Source: JADJVL01 sp039812765 (GTDB lineage Bacteria > Acidobacteriota > Holophagae > Holophagales > Holophagaceae). From it: 12,215 nt of DNA. Shown one piece after another: positions 1-7,672 of this stretch. The stretch covers positions 1 through 12,215 of the forward strand of contig JBDIBF010000081.1 of NCBI GenBank assembly GCA_039812765.1, read 5' to 3'. The translations under genes and the position numbers were made by a program. Positions within the stretch are counted from its first letter, which is position 1. Each line of letters opens with the position of its first letter. Below the pieces are notes generated by a model, which saw only the letters and a list, made by a program, of their open reading frames with translations, ran no database searches and was not told the origin of the DNA.

Positions 1-276
1 CGCGAGGATCTCGTCCTCGCGGACGATCACGTGGTCCACGCCGTCGAGCTTCACCTCGGTGCCGCTGTACTTGCCGATGAGCACCTTGTCGCCGGCCTTC
101 ACGGTCATGGGGATGCGCTTGCCGCCCTCGTCGAACTTGCCCTCGCCGACGGCCACCACCTCGGCCTCCATGGGCTTCTCCTTGGCGGTGTCGGGGATGA
201 TGATGCCGCCCTTGACGGTCTCGGCGGGGTCGACGCGCTTCAGCATGACGCGGTCGTAGAGAGGCTTGATCGCCAT
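1..276 (-). CDS. groES: Co-chaperonin GroES, 3' end cut by window edge
   Basis: Heptameric cytoplasmic lid of the GroEL folding chamber. The 92 visible codons begin MAIKPLYDRVMLKRV, include the mobile-loop region with GGIIIPDTAKEKP (about residues 23-35), and end in VDHVIVREDEILA. This covers nearly the whole family length of about 95-97 residues, so only a few codons and the stop should lie beyond position 1. The ATG is at 276-274 and is preceded by a strong AGGAGG ribosome binding site (about 282-287), which settles the start. A CIRCE operator and a probable promoter lie just upstream, so heat-shock control by HrcA is expected. groEL would normally follow to the left, outside the window. 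Identification is secure from sequence and context. Confidence 0.97.
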   Translation of the reverse strand, partial: MAIKPLYDRVMLKRVDPAETVKGGIIIPDTAKEKPMEAEVVAVGEGKFDEGGKRIPMTVKAGDKVLIGKYSGTEVKLDGVDHVIVREDEILA

Positions 277-309
277 AGGTTCCTCCTTGGTTTCGGGTGG
301 GGTGAGGGT

Positions 310-336
310 TTAGCACTCACCGCAGACGAGTGCTAG
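310..336 (-). promoter_or_regulatory. CIRCE operator (HrcA binding site) of groES
   Basis: The sequence is TTAGCACTC, nine spacer bases, then GAGTGCTAG. The known CIRCE consensus is TTAGCACTC-N9-GAGTGCTAA, so 17 of 18 arm bases match and only the last differs. It lies 33 bases upstream of the groES start codon, next to the predicted -10 box. This is the expected position for HrcA to block transcription when cells are not heat-stressed. No hrcA gene is in the window. Confidence 0.95.
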
Positions 337-362
337 TTTACAGGTCCTGGTGCCAGGATCAA
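335..362 (-). promoter_or_regulatory. Probable sigma-70-type promoter of groES
   Basis: Read on the minus strand, TTGATC (362-357) is followed after 16 bases by TAAACT (340-335). These resemble -35 and -10 boxes. The -10 box overlaps the outer edge of the CIRCE operator by two bases, so HrcA bound there would cover the start point. The surrounding 337-487 stretch is richer in A and T than the rest of the window and separates groES from the divergent zinc-ribbon gene. A TTGACT hexamer at 399-404 on the plus strand could belong to that gene, but I see no good -10 partner. Confidence 0.5.
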
Positions 363-487
363 GCCCAAAGTCAGCGTTCTAGGCAATATCTTCAGTATTT
401 GACTTAGATTTTTTTATTCGCAGACACATGGATTCCCGGCGAAAGCTCTCCCGGCCCGCGCCCTCCGGGAAGCCTTAGGCTGGATCC

Positions 488-1183
488 ATGACCCGCGACC
501 TGCTCCTCGAACTCCAGGCCACCCACGACTACCTGAGGACGATCCAGCGCGATCTCGGCGATTTCCCGCCGGACCTGGCCGCGCTGGATGCCGCCCGCCG
601 GACCCTGGAGAAGCGCGTGGACGAGGGGCGCCGGGCCCTGGAGGCCCTGGAGGCCCAGGCCGCGAAGCACCGGGCCGAGGTGGAACGGGCCAAGGAGCAG
701 GAGGACCGGGCGCGGGCCGCCCTGAAGGCCGTGACCCAGAAGGCCCACTACGCCGCCGCCATCCGCGAGGTGGAGGACCGCGAGCGCGCCAGGAACCAGG
801 CCGCGCGGCCCCTCCGGGACCTGGAGCCGAAGCTGGCCGCCCTGGCCGCGGACCTCGCGAAGGCCCTCCCGGACCTGGAGGTCGCCACCGCCCGCTTCCA
901 GGAGCTCCACGCCGTCTTCCTCTCGGAGCACGAGACCCAGGTGCTGGCCCGGGACCAGCTCGAGGCGAAGCGCGCGGACCTGGAGGGGAAGCTGCCGGCG
1001 CCCCTGCTGGGCCATTTCCGGAAGCTCATGGCGAACCGCGCCGGCAAGGCGGTGGTGCCCGTGGAATCCGGCGCCTGCTCGGGATGCCACACGAAGCTGC
1101 GCATGCCCTTCCTCAACCAGCTCCGGGACCGCAAGGAAGCCATCCCCTGCGAGAGCTGCCAGCGCTTCCTGGTCCTGGCCTGA
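488..1183 (+). CDS. Coiled-coil protein with C-terminal C4 zinc ribbon
   Basis: This 231-residue protein has a long, charged, Ala/Glu/Arg/Leu-rich helical segment (about residues 15-185) that looks like an antiparallel coiled coil. A zinc ribbon follows, with Cys pairs C197-x2-C200 and C221-x2-C224 almost at the C-terminus. This layout is that of the DUF164 / C4-type zinc-ribbon family. Known members include Helicobacter HP0958, which acts in flagellar gene control, and chlamydial CdsZ, which is tied to type III secretion. In most bacteria the role is unknown and I do not assign one here. No signal peptide or membrane segment is visible, so it should be cytoplasmic. The Shine-Dalgarno sequence is weak. 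The gene lies 22 bases ahead of the YggS gene and probably shares its transcript and terminator. Confidence 0.88.
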   Translation: MTRDLLLELQATHDYLRTIQRDLGDFPPDLAALDAARRTLEKRVDEGRRALEALEAQAAKHRAEVERAKEQEDRARAALKAVTQKAHYAAAIREVEDRERARNQAARPLRDLEPKLAALAADLAKALPDLEVATARFQELHAVFLSEHETQVLARDQLEAKRADLEGKLPAPLLGHFRKLMANRAGKAVVPVESGACSGCHTKLRMPFLNQLRDRKEAIPCESCQRFLVLA

Positions 1184-1205
1184 GCCCCGCGGGCAGAATG
1201 GCCCC

Positions 1206-1871
1206 ATGAGCGACATGGTGGAACGCGTCGAGGCCCTGCGCGCGCGCATCGCCCGGGCCTGCGAGGCCGCGGGCCGCGATCCGGCCGCGGTGGAGCTGCT
1301 GCCGGTCTCCAAGAAGCAGCCACTCGAGCGCATCGCCGAGGCCGCCCGGCTGGGCTTCGCCACCTTCGGGGAGAACTACGTGCAGGAGGGCGCCGCCAAG
1401 GCCTCGGCGCGGCCGGACCTCCGCTTCGTGCTGCTCGGCCCACTGCAGCGCAACAAGGCGAAGGTCGCGCTGCAGCATTTCGCCGAGCTGATGACCGTGG
1501 ACCGCGTGGACCTCACGGCGCGCCTGGACCGGCTGGCCGAGGAACTGGGCGTCACACGGCCCGTGTGGATCCAGGTGGACCTGTGGGACGAGGCCACGAA
1601 GCAGGGCGGCTGCGCCGCCGCGGATCTGCCCGGGCTGGTCGCCGCCCTGGAGGCCCAGCCCCGCCTGCCCCTCCAGGGCTTCATGGCCATTCCGCCGCCG
1701 GGGCTAGCGTCGGCCTTCCAAGACCTGGATCTGCTCCGGAAAGCCTGGCAGCAGCGCCTGGGGCACAGCCTCCGCCTCAGCATGGGCATGAGCGGCGACC
1801 TGGAGGCCGCCATCGCCGCGGGCTCGGACCAGGTGCGCGTCGGCACGGACTTCTTCGGCGCCCGGAACTGA
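1206..1871 (+). CDS. YggS/PLPBP-family pyridoxal-phosphate homeostasis protein
   Basis: Single-domain TIM-barrel protein that carries PLP without a known catalytic reaction and buffers vitamin B6 and amino/keto-acid balance in the cytoplasm. At 221 residues it is normal for the family. The PLP lysine is K36 in LLPVSKKQP. Other family blocks are FGENYVQE (54-61), GPLQRNK (78-84, usually G-x-LQ-x-NK), SMGMSGD (192-198) and the phosphate-binding end GSDQVRVGTDFFG (206-218). It follows the zinc-ribbon gene by 22 bases on the same strand and is closed immediately by a strong terminator, so the two form a short operon. The upstream Shine-Dalgarno sequence is poor, and translation may depend on coupling. 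Nothing is missing or truncated. Confidence 0.95.
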   Translation: MSDMVERVEALRARIARACEAAGRDPAAVELLPVSKKQPLERIAEAARLGFATFGENYVQEGAAKASARPDLRFVLLGPLQRNKAKVALQHFAELMTVDRVDLTARLDRLAEELGVTRPVWIQVDLWDEATKQGGCAAADLPGLVAALEAQPRLPLQGFMAIPPPGLASAFQDLDLLRKAWQQRLGHSLRLSMGMSGDLEAAIAAGSDQVRVGTDFFGARN

Positions 1872-1897
1872 AAAGCCCCCGCTCGCGCGGGGGCTTT
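1872..1897. terminator. Bidirectional Rho-independent terminator
   Basis: A perfect 11-bp stem (AAAGCCCCCGC, 1872-1882, with its complement at 1887-1897) closes a 4-base TCGC loop. It starts one base after the YggS stop codon and ends in a T-run on the plus strand. The A-run on the left gives a T-run on the minus strand as well. It also lies 19 bases past the stop of the convergent TonB receptor gene and can end both transcripts. Confidence 0.93.
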
Positions 1898-1916
1898 CCT
1901 GTCGGGGCGCGGAGGC

Positions 1917-4900
1917 CTAGAAGCGGGCGCGGACGCCCAGCTGCACTTCGCGGGTCTTGCGGTCCACCACGCTGATGGCGCCCCAATCCGCGAAGGGCGT
2001 GCTGGTGGCGTTGGTGGCGTAGGTGGTGTTGCCGGTGCGCTGGTTGGCCCAGTTGAACACGTTGAAGATGTCGGCGAAGACCTCGACCTGGAACCGGCGG
2101 GTGAACTCGAAATTCCTCGAGAAGCGGGCGTCGAGGTTCTTCTGGCCGGGCTGCCGGCGCACGTTCCGGGGGTAGCCGAGCTGGACGGCGAAGTCGTTGG
2201 TGAAGGTGTCGCCGTTGGTGTCCGCGGAGAAGTTCGCGCTGAAGGGGCGGCCCGACTGGTAGCTGTAGTTCACCGAGCCCTTGATCCCCCAGATCACCGG
2301 GAAGTAGGCGGCCGTGGTGACGCGCACGCGGCGGTCGGCGTCCGACCAGCCGTAGGAGTCGTTGGGGTTGGCGGGCGTCGCGATGCTGGAGGTGGTGCCG
2401 AAGGTATCGCGCTCGTTGCTGTTGTTGTCCCGGGACTTGGCGATGGTGAGGGTGGACTGGAAGCCGAAGCCGCTTTCGGAGAACTTCGAGGCGGTGAAGG
2501 CGATGGCGGAGTAGCGGCCGATGCCGTCGTTCTTCGAGAGGGCGACGTTGCCGAAGCCGGTCAGGTCCAGCAGGCGCCCGCGGACCATGGCCTTGTTGGG
2601 CCGGGCGGTGGGGAAGCCCGATCCCGAGGCCCCGTTGGTGGTGAAGCGGTTCACGGTGGTGGCGAAGCCGTCCTGGTACCAGCCATTGGCGTTGTAGGTC
2701 CCGTCGGCGTTGAGCTGCCACATGTTGATGTTCACGAAGTACTGCAGGTTCTCGAACTTCGTGTACACGCCCATGACGCCCAGCTTCAGGCCGTTGGCGT
2801 ACTGATGCTCGAGGCCCAGGGACACGCGCTTGGCGACGGTGAGCTTGTTGTCCGGATCCCACACGCCCCCGGTCTTGGAGGCGGAGAAGGCCGAGGCCAG
2901 GCCGTAGTTCCCGGGGTTGCGGAGCACGTCCTGGGGCAGCGGGGTGAGCACCGTGCCGCCATTCTGGACGCGCTGGCCATAGGAGAGCAGGCCCGAGTTG
3001 AAGGCCTGGAGCAGCGCGGCGTTGGCACCGGAACTGGTGATGACGAAGGTGCTCGTGGTGTTCCCATTGCTGTTCATGGTGTTGGACACCGTCAGCGAAG
3101 GGTTGGGCGTGGTGAACTGGCCCATGCCGCCCCGCAGGATGGTGTCCCCCTTGCCCGACAGGTCGAAGGTGAAACCGAGGCGGGGGTCCACGCTGGAGGC
3201 GTCGTTGGCCTGGTCCAGGCCCTGGAACTGGCCGTTGGGCCGCGGATTCTCGGGCTGGTCCTCCTTGGTGAAGCGGAGGCCGAAGGTGAGGTTCAGGCGC
3301 TTGTCCAGGAGGCCGGCGTACTGGGCCTGGACGTAGCCCGTGAGCAGCTTCGACGTGTAGGCGATGGCGCCGCCGAAGTCGCTGTAGGAGCCCGTGTACT
3401 GCAGGCGGGCGGAACTGGAGTTGGTGAGCACGCCCTGGGCCCACTGCACCCCGGTCTGGTAGTTGCTGAAGCTGTAGGAGCCGTTCTGGTAGCGGTAGAA
3501 GGTGTTGACGAAGTCGAACTTCTGCAGGTCCACGCCGCCCTTGAAGGTCCAGTCGCCGCTCACGTAGGTGAGGTTGTCGATGAACTGCCAGGTCTTCTCG
3601 TCCAGGCCGTTGGGGAGGAAGTTGGTCTGGCCGGCGGTCCAGGCGCTGCTGACCTGCATTTCCGGCATCGCGGTGGTGTTGGCGAAGCGGGGGCGGCGCT
3701 CGATGGCGCGCTGGAGGCGGGCCTCGTTCACCAGGTTGTTGCTCAGCACGCTGTTCAGCTCGAGCACCCAGGAGAGGCCGCTGTCCTTCTCCGTGCCCTG
3801 GTTGGACACGCCGGTGGAGGGGGCGAAGCTGGAGGTGAGGCCGGTGGTACCGTTGAGGGCCTTGAAGTCCTGGGCGTTCACCCGGAGCGTCATGCGGTGG
3901 TTGGCATTGATGGTCCAGTCCAGGCGGCCGAAGTAGGCCGTGTTGCGGATGTCCTGGGTGTAGGTGCTGCCGCTCTCCGAGCCGATGGTGTGCCCGTCGT
4001 TGCCCACCACGATCTTCCCGAAGATGGGAAGCCACTGGTCGAAGAAGCTCTGGCTGTTGCCGCCCGAGGAGGAGATGACGAAATTGGGGGTCATGTCCTC
4101 GGTGTAGTGGTTGGTCTCCACGCCCACGAAGAAGTGCAGCTTGTCCTTGATGATCGGGCCGCCGTAGGTGAAGTTCAGGATCTGGTTCTTGAAGTCCCGC
4201 TTCAGGGCGTTGGGCGAGTTGGTCGCCGCGTTGCGGTCCGCGCCGTTGGAGAAGTTCGGCGGCACGGGCTGGATGCGGGCCACCAGGCTGCTGGGGCGGA
4301 TCTGGTAGAGCAGCGAGCCGCGGAACTCGTTGGTGCCGGTCTTGGAGACGGCGTTGATCACCGCGCCCGCCGCGTTGCCGTACTGGGCGTCGTAGGCGTT
4401 GGTGATGATCTGCAGTTCGCGGATCGTGTCCGCGCCGAAGGTGAAGGGGATGCGGGTGGAGCCGCGCTGCTCGCCGAAGAAGTTGGACTGGTAGCTGGCG
4501 CCGTCGATGGTGAGGTTGTTCTGGATGCCGCGGGCGCCGCCGACGTTGGTGCGGCCGCTGCCGTCGTCCGGGGCCGCCATGGGCGTGAGGGCGACCAGGT
4601 CGGTGAAGTTGCGGCCGTTCAGGGGGATGTTCTCCACCAGGTTCTCGTCCACGCTGGTCACCGTGTTCACCTGCTGGGTGTCCAGGGCCGCGGCGGTGGA
4701 CACCACCTCCACCACGGCGGAGGCCTCGGCGGCGTCCAGGGTGAAGTTCTGCACGGTGGACTGGCCGAGGGTCACCTTCACGCTGTTGTCCTTCACCGTC
4801 TTCATGCCCGAGGCGGTGACCGTGAGCTCGTAGGTGCCGACGGGGAGCAGGCTGAACTGGTACTCGCCGGCGGGGTTCGACTGCACCGAGCGGGTGAAGC

Positions 4901-5075
4901 CGGTCTCCAGGTTGCGGAGCATGACCGTGGCACCGCCCAGGACGCCCGCCTTCTTGGACTTCACGGTGCCGCGCACGGCGCCGGTGGTCTGGCTGGTCTG
5001 GGCCAGGGCGGGGGTGGCGACCATGGCGCAGGCCATGGCGCTCAGGGCGAGGGTGCTCCAGCGTCGGGTGTTCAT
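1917..5075 (-). CDS. Oar-like TonB-dependent outer-membrane receptor
   Basis: This 1052-residue protein begins with a signal peptide (MNTRRWSTLALSAMACAMVA, likely cut after ALA at residue 25). An N-terminal carboxypeptidase-regulatory-like beta-sandwich follows (about 33-115, with GAVRGTVKSKKAGVLGGATV and NPAGEYQFSLLPVGTYELTV). The plug domain spans about 140-255, including IPLNGRNFTDLVALTP, LTIDGASYQSNFFG and YGNAAGAVINAVSKTGTNEF. The rest is a long beta-barrel ending in an aromatic residue (GVRARF), the outer-membrane assembly signal. The LNGRNF and AGAVINAVSKTGTNEF blocks are typical of the large receptor family of Acidobacteriota and of Myxococcus Oar. The substrate cannot be read from the sequence. 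VVEVVSTAA (121-129) may act as a TonB box. An AGGAG ribbon-binding sequence lies about 9 bases before the ATG. No transport partner gene is adjacent. Confidence 0.93.
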   Translation of the reverse strand: MNTRRWSTLALSAMACAMVATPALAQTSQTTGAVRGTVKSKKAGVLGGATVMLRNLETGFTRSVQSNPAGEYQFSLLPVGTYELTVTASGMKTVKDNSVKVTLGQSTVQNFTLDAAEASAVVEVVSTAAALDTQQVNTVTSVDENLVENIPLNGRNFTDLVALTPMAAPDDGSGRTNVGGARGIQNNLTIDGASYQSNFFGEQRGSTRIPFTFGADTIRELQIITNAYDAQYGNAAGAVINAVSKTGTNEFRGSLLYQIRPSSLVARIQPVPPNFSNGADRNAATNSPNALKRDFKNQILNFTYGGPIIKDKLHFFVGVETNHYTEDMTPNFVISSSGGNSQSFFDQWLPIFGKIVVGNDGHTIGSESGSTYTQDIRNTAYFGRLDWTINANHRMTLRVNAQDFKALNGTTGLTSSFAPSTGVSNQGTEKDSGLSWVLELNSVLSNNLVNEARLQRAIERRPRFANTTAMPEMQVSSAWTAGQTNFLPNGLDEKTWQFIDNLTYVSGDWTFKGGVDLQKFDFVNTFYRYQNGSYSFSNYQTGVQWAQGVLTNSSSARLQYTGSYSDFGGAIAYTSKLLTGYVQAQYAGLLDKRLNLTFGLRFTKEDQPENPRPNGQFQGLDQANDASSVDPRLGFTFDLSGKGDTILRGGMGQFTTPNPSLTVSNTMNSNGNTTSTFVITSSGANAALLQAFNSGLLSYGQRVQNGGTVLTPLPQDVLRNPGNYGLASAFSASKTGGVWDPDNKLTVAKRVSLGLEHQYANGLKLGVMGVYTKFENLQYFVNINMWQLNADGTYNANGWYQDGFATTVNRFTTNGASGSGFPTARPNKAMVRGRLLDLTGFGNVALSKNDGIGRYSAIAFTASKFSESGFGFQSTLTIAKSRDNNSNERDTFGTTSSIATPANPNDSYGWSDADRRVRVTTAAYFPVIWGIKGSVNYSYQSGRPFSANFSADTNGDTFTNDFAVQLGYPRNVRRQPGQKNLDARFSRNFEFTRRFQVEVFADIFNVFNWANQRTGNTTYATNATSTPFADWGAISVVDRKTREVQLGVRARF

Positions 5076-5209
5076 GCGTTCACTCCTGTGGCCCGGGGCG
5101 GGCGTGGATGGTCCAGCGAGGGTGGAAAGGCCGGAATAACGGGGTCGATGGGTGGGCGATCCGAGCCCTCCATTGTGACGTCCCGCCCATGACGATGCGA
5201 ATCACTAAT

Positions 5210-5229
5210 TTTGACAATCCCGCGTCAAA
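5210..5229. promoter_or_regulatory. Short inverted repeat between sirtuin and TonB receptor genes
   Basis: TTTGAC and GTCAAA face each other across 8 bases. The right arm covers the sirtuin stop codon. On the minus strand the region also offers TTGACG (5228-5223) and TTGTCA (5216-5211) as possible -35 boxes in an A/T-rich patch, about 135-150 bases upstream of the receptor start. No convincing -10 box is seen at the right spacing. It could be an operator or part of the receptor promoter, or chance. The rest of the 5076-5224 gap shows nothing else clear. Confidence 0.22.
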
Positions 5230-5929
5230 CGGCCCTTAGCACTTCCTCGACCCACGCGGGCACCAGATCCGTGGCCTTCCCCGTCCGGCGCTCCCGGAAC
5301 GAGGAGGCGACGAGGCTGGCCTCGAGATTCAGCTCCACCGTCCGGCAGCTGCGCGGCACCGCGTCCACGAAGCCGGCGGCGGGATAGACGTTCCCCGAGG
5401 TGCCGATGGCGGCGAACACATCGCACCCGCCCAGGGCGCGGAAGATGCGGTCCAGCTCCAGGGGCATCTCCCCGAACCACACGATGTGGGGACGGAGGGC
5501 GCCCGCGCCGGCGCAGGCCGGGCAGACCGAGTCGGCCCCGAGGTCGCCCGCCCAGGGCGAGGCCTCGCCGCAACGCCCGCAGCGCGCCTTCAGCAGCTCC
5601 CCGTGCATCGCCACCAGGTTCCGGGAGCCCGCCCGCTGGTGCAGGTCGTCCACGTTCTGGGTCACCAGCAGGAAGTCGCCCTGCCACTCGCGCTCCAGCC
5701 TCGCCAGGGCGAGGTGGGCCGCGTTGGGCTGGACCGCCCCGAGCTGGCGCCGGCGGGCGTTGTAGAAGCGCTGCACGAGGTCCGGATCCCGGGCGAAGCC
5801 CTCGGGGCTGGCCACGTCCTCGATCCGGTGGTCCTCCCAGAGGCCGCCCGCGTCGCGGAAGGTCTTCATCCCGCTCTCGGCGCTGATCCCCGCGCCGGTG
5901 AGGATGACCAGGCTGGGGGGGAACCGCAT
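5225..5929 (-). CDS. cobB: NAD-dependent protein deacylase, sirtuin class III (CobB-like)
   Basis: Removes acyl groups from protein lysines using NAD+, yielding nicotinamide and O-acyl-ADP-ribose. The 234-residue protein shows the NAD site TGAGISAESGMKTFRD (11-26), TQNVDDLHQRAG (90-101), the catalytic His in MHGE (H109), a zinc site of four cysteines (C117, C120, C135, C138) and GTSGNVYPAAGF. Y56 and R59 in FYNARRRQL match the Tyr-x2-Arg pair that lets SIRT5 and CobB accept succinyl or malonyl groups, so desuccinylase activity is likely. I chose ATG 5929 because GAGGTGA lies 4 bases upstream. The frame extends to a TTG at 5962, but the 11 extra residues have no such site and do not look conserved. 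It is the last gene of the fabZ-lpxA-era run, 42 bases after era. Confidence 0.93.
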   Translation of the reverse strand: MRFPPSLVILTGAGISAESGMKTFRDAGGLWEDHRIEDVASPEGFARDPDLVQRFYNARRRQLGAVQPNAAHLALARLEREWQGDFLLVTQNVDDLHQRAGSRNLVAMHGELLKARCGRCGEASPWAGDLGADSVCPACAGAGALRPHIVWFGEMPLELDRIFRALGGCDVFAAIGTSGNVYPAAGFVDAVPRSCRTVELNLEASLVASSFRERRTGKATDLVPAWVEEVLRAV

Positions 5930-5971
5930 CGCATCACCTCGCCACGCCGCGTCCTGGCCCAAGCCCGGAGC

Positions 5972-6883
5972 CTAGAGCCTGAGACGGTCCAGCTTGTCCG
6001 GGCGGTCGCGCCACCCTTCCTCCACTTTCACGAACAGCTCCAGCTTCACCGGCCGCTGGAGCAGCTTCTTCAGCTCCCGCTGGGCGCTCACGCGGATGTC
6101 CTTGATGGTGGCGCCCTGGCTGCCCAGGAGGATCTTCCGGTGCCCGGAACGCTCCACCAGGATCTCGGCGGCGATGAAGACGCCGCCCTCGGGGACCTCG
6201 TTCTGCCCGTCATGGACGTCGCCGTCCTCGATCCAGCGGACGACCTCCACCGCCACGCCGTGGGGCACTTCTTCCCGCGTCTTGCGGAGCACCTTCTCCC
6301 GGATGAACTCCGCCGCCATGGAGCGCTCGGTCTGGTCGGTGAAGGCCCCGTCCGCCACCAGCCACTCGCCCTCCGGCGCGTCCCGCTCCAGCAGGGCCCA
6401 CAGCGGATCGAGGTTGGTGGAGAGCTTCGCGGACACCGGCACGATCTCCGCGAAGTCCAGGAGGTCCTTGTAGAGGGCCACCTTCTCCAGCAGCCGGCCC
6501 TTGGAGAGCAGGTCCAGCTTGTTGAGGATGAGGTAGACCGGGCGCTTGAGGGCCTTGAGCTTCTTGGCGAAGGCCCGCTCCCCGGCGCCCAGGTAGCCGT
6601 CGGCGTCCACCACCCAGAGGAGGATGTCGGCCTCCTGGAGGGCCGCGTCGATGGCGTGGACCATGCGGTGGTTCAGGGCGTGCTTGGGCTGGTGGAAGCC
6701 CGGCATGTCCAGGAAGCAGAGCTGCGCGTCCCCGCGCTCCACCACGCCGAGGATGCGGCCCCGGGTGGTCTGGGCCACTTGGCTGGTGGCCGCCAGCTTC
6801 TCCCCCACCAAGGCGTTCAGGAGGGTGGACTTCCCCGAGTTCGGCAGGCCCGCCAGGGCCACCGTGGCGCAGCGGCGCGTCAT
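5972..6883 (-). CDS. era: GTPase Era, 16S rRNA / 30S assembly factor
   Basis: Era binds the 3' end of 16S rRNA and helps mature the 30S subunit. The 303 residues are typical in length. The G domain shows G1 GLPNSGKST (12-20), the switch I threonines T39-T40, G3 DMPG (59-62), G4 NKLD (121-124) and G5 SAK (151-153). The C-terminal KH domain carries GSQGATIKDI (254-263) followed by the usual basic end. G3 is unusual, since most Era proteins have DTPG, and G1 has Leu and Ser where GRPNVGKST is usual. Otherwise the protein is orthodox. The start codon lies 3 bases after the lpxA stop, with GGGTGAGCG as ribosome binding site, so translation is probably coupled to lpxA. Confidence 0.97.
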   Translation of the reverse strand: MTRRCATVALAGLPNSGKSTLLNALVGEKLAATSQVAQTTRGRILGVVERGDAQLCFLDMPGFHQPKHALNHRMVHAIDAALQEADILLWVVDADGYLGAGERAFAKKLKALKRPVYLILNKLDLLSKGRLLEKVALYKDLLDFAEIVPVSAKLSTNLDPLWALLERDAPEGEWLVADGAFTDQTERSMAAEFIREKVLRKTREEVPHGVAVEVVRWIEDGDVHDGQNEVPEGGVFIAAEILVERSGHRKILLGSQGATIKDIRVSAQRELKKLLQRPVKLELFVKVEEGWRDRPDKLDRLRL

Positions 6884-6886
6884 CGC

Positions 6887-7672
6887 TCACCCACGGTGGA
6901 TCCCGCGTTTGGAGTCGCGGATGAAGCGCGCCAGGTAGGCCACCTCGGCCAGGTGCCCGAACTCGGCCTCCACCTTCGCCAGCGCCTCCTCTCGCAGCAT
7001 CCCGCTGTGGAAGAGGGTGCGGAAGGCCTTCTTGAGCCCCTCCACCACCTCCGGGGAGAAGCCCTTGCGCTGGAGGCCGATGGTGTTCACGCCGTAGCTC
7101 TTGGTGTCCCGGGCGCCGACGGTCTTCATGAAGGGCAGCACGTCCATGGTGGCGACGGTGAAGCCGCCCATGAAGGCGTGGTCGCCCACGCGGCAGAACT
7201 GGTGCACCGCGGAGAAGGCGCCGATGTTCGTCTTGTCGCCGACCTCGACGTGGCCCGCCAGGGTGGCGCAGTTCGCGAAGATGTTGCCGCTGCCGACGTG
7301 GCAGTCGTGGGCCACGTGGGCGCCGGTCATGAAGAAGTTGTCGTCCCCCACGGTGGTGAGGCCGCCGCCGCCCACGGTGCCCCGGTGGAAGGTGCTGCCC
7401 TCGCGGAAGTGGTTGCGGCTGCCCACCACCAGGCGCGTGGGCTCGCCCCGGAACTTCAGGTCCTGGGGCTCCATGCCGAGCGTCGCGTGGGGGAAGATGA
7501 CGTTGTCCTCGCCGATCTCGGTGTGGGGGCCGATGACGACGTGGCTGCGCAGGGTGGTGCGGGCGCCGATGCGGGCGTTGCCCTCCACGAGGCAGAAGGG
7601 CCCGACGACGACGCCCTCGCCGAGGGTCGCGTCCGGGGAGACGACCGCGGTGGGATGGATCGTGGCGCTCAC
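6887..7672 (-). CDS. lpxA: UDP-N-acetylglucosamine 3-O-acyltransferase LpxA
   Basis: Catalyses the first step of lipid A synthesis, moving a 3-hydroxyacyl chain from ACP to UDP-GlcNAc in the cytoplasm. The 261 residues form hexapeptide repeats of a left-handed beta-helix (about 1-185) and a helical C-terminus. Catalytic H122 (in AHVAHDC) corresponds to E. coli H125. H141 (in LAGH) and H157 (in AVHQF) match H144 and H160. G170 aligns with E. coli G173 of the acyl-chain ruler, which suggests a longer (about C14) chain rather than C10; this is inference. The gene starts with GTG at 7672, overlapping the fabZ TGA in a GTGA junction. GGAGG lies about 8 bases upstream, inside fabZ, so translation is coupled. 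Confidence 0.97.
   Translation of the reverse strand: MSATIHPTAVVSPDATLGEGVVVGPFCLVEGNARIGARTTLRSHVVIGPHTEIGEDNVIFPHATLGMEPQDLKFRGEPTRLVVGSRNHFREGSTFHRGTVGGGGLTTVGDDNFFMTGAHVAHDCHVGSGNIFANCATLAGHVEVGDKTNIGAFSAVHQFCRVGDHAFMGGFTVATMDVLPFMKTVGARDTKSYGVNTIGLQRKGFSPEVVEGLKKAFRTLFHSGMLREEALAKVEAEFGHLAEVAYLARFIRDSKRGIHRG

Noticed and set aside
2805..5192. Long plus-strand open frame of 795 codons opposite the TonB receptor gene
   Set aside because: Antisense shadow of a GC-rich gene. Its product is a low-complexity Val/Gly/Ala/His/Leu mix with no domain, while the minus strand shows a clear signal peptide, plug and barrel.
5930..5962. Upstream TTG start for the sirtuin gene
   Set aside because: ATG 5929 has a good GAGGTGA site and begins just before the conserved NAD-binding strand.
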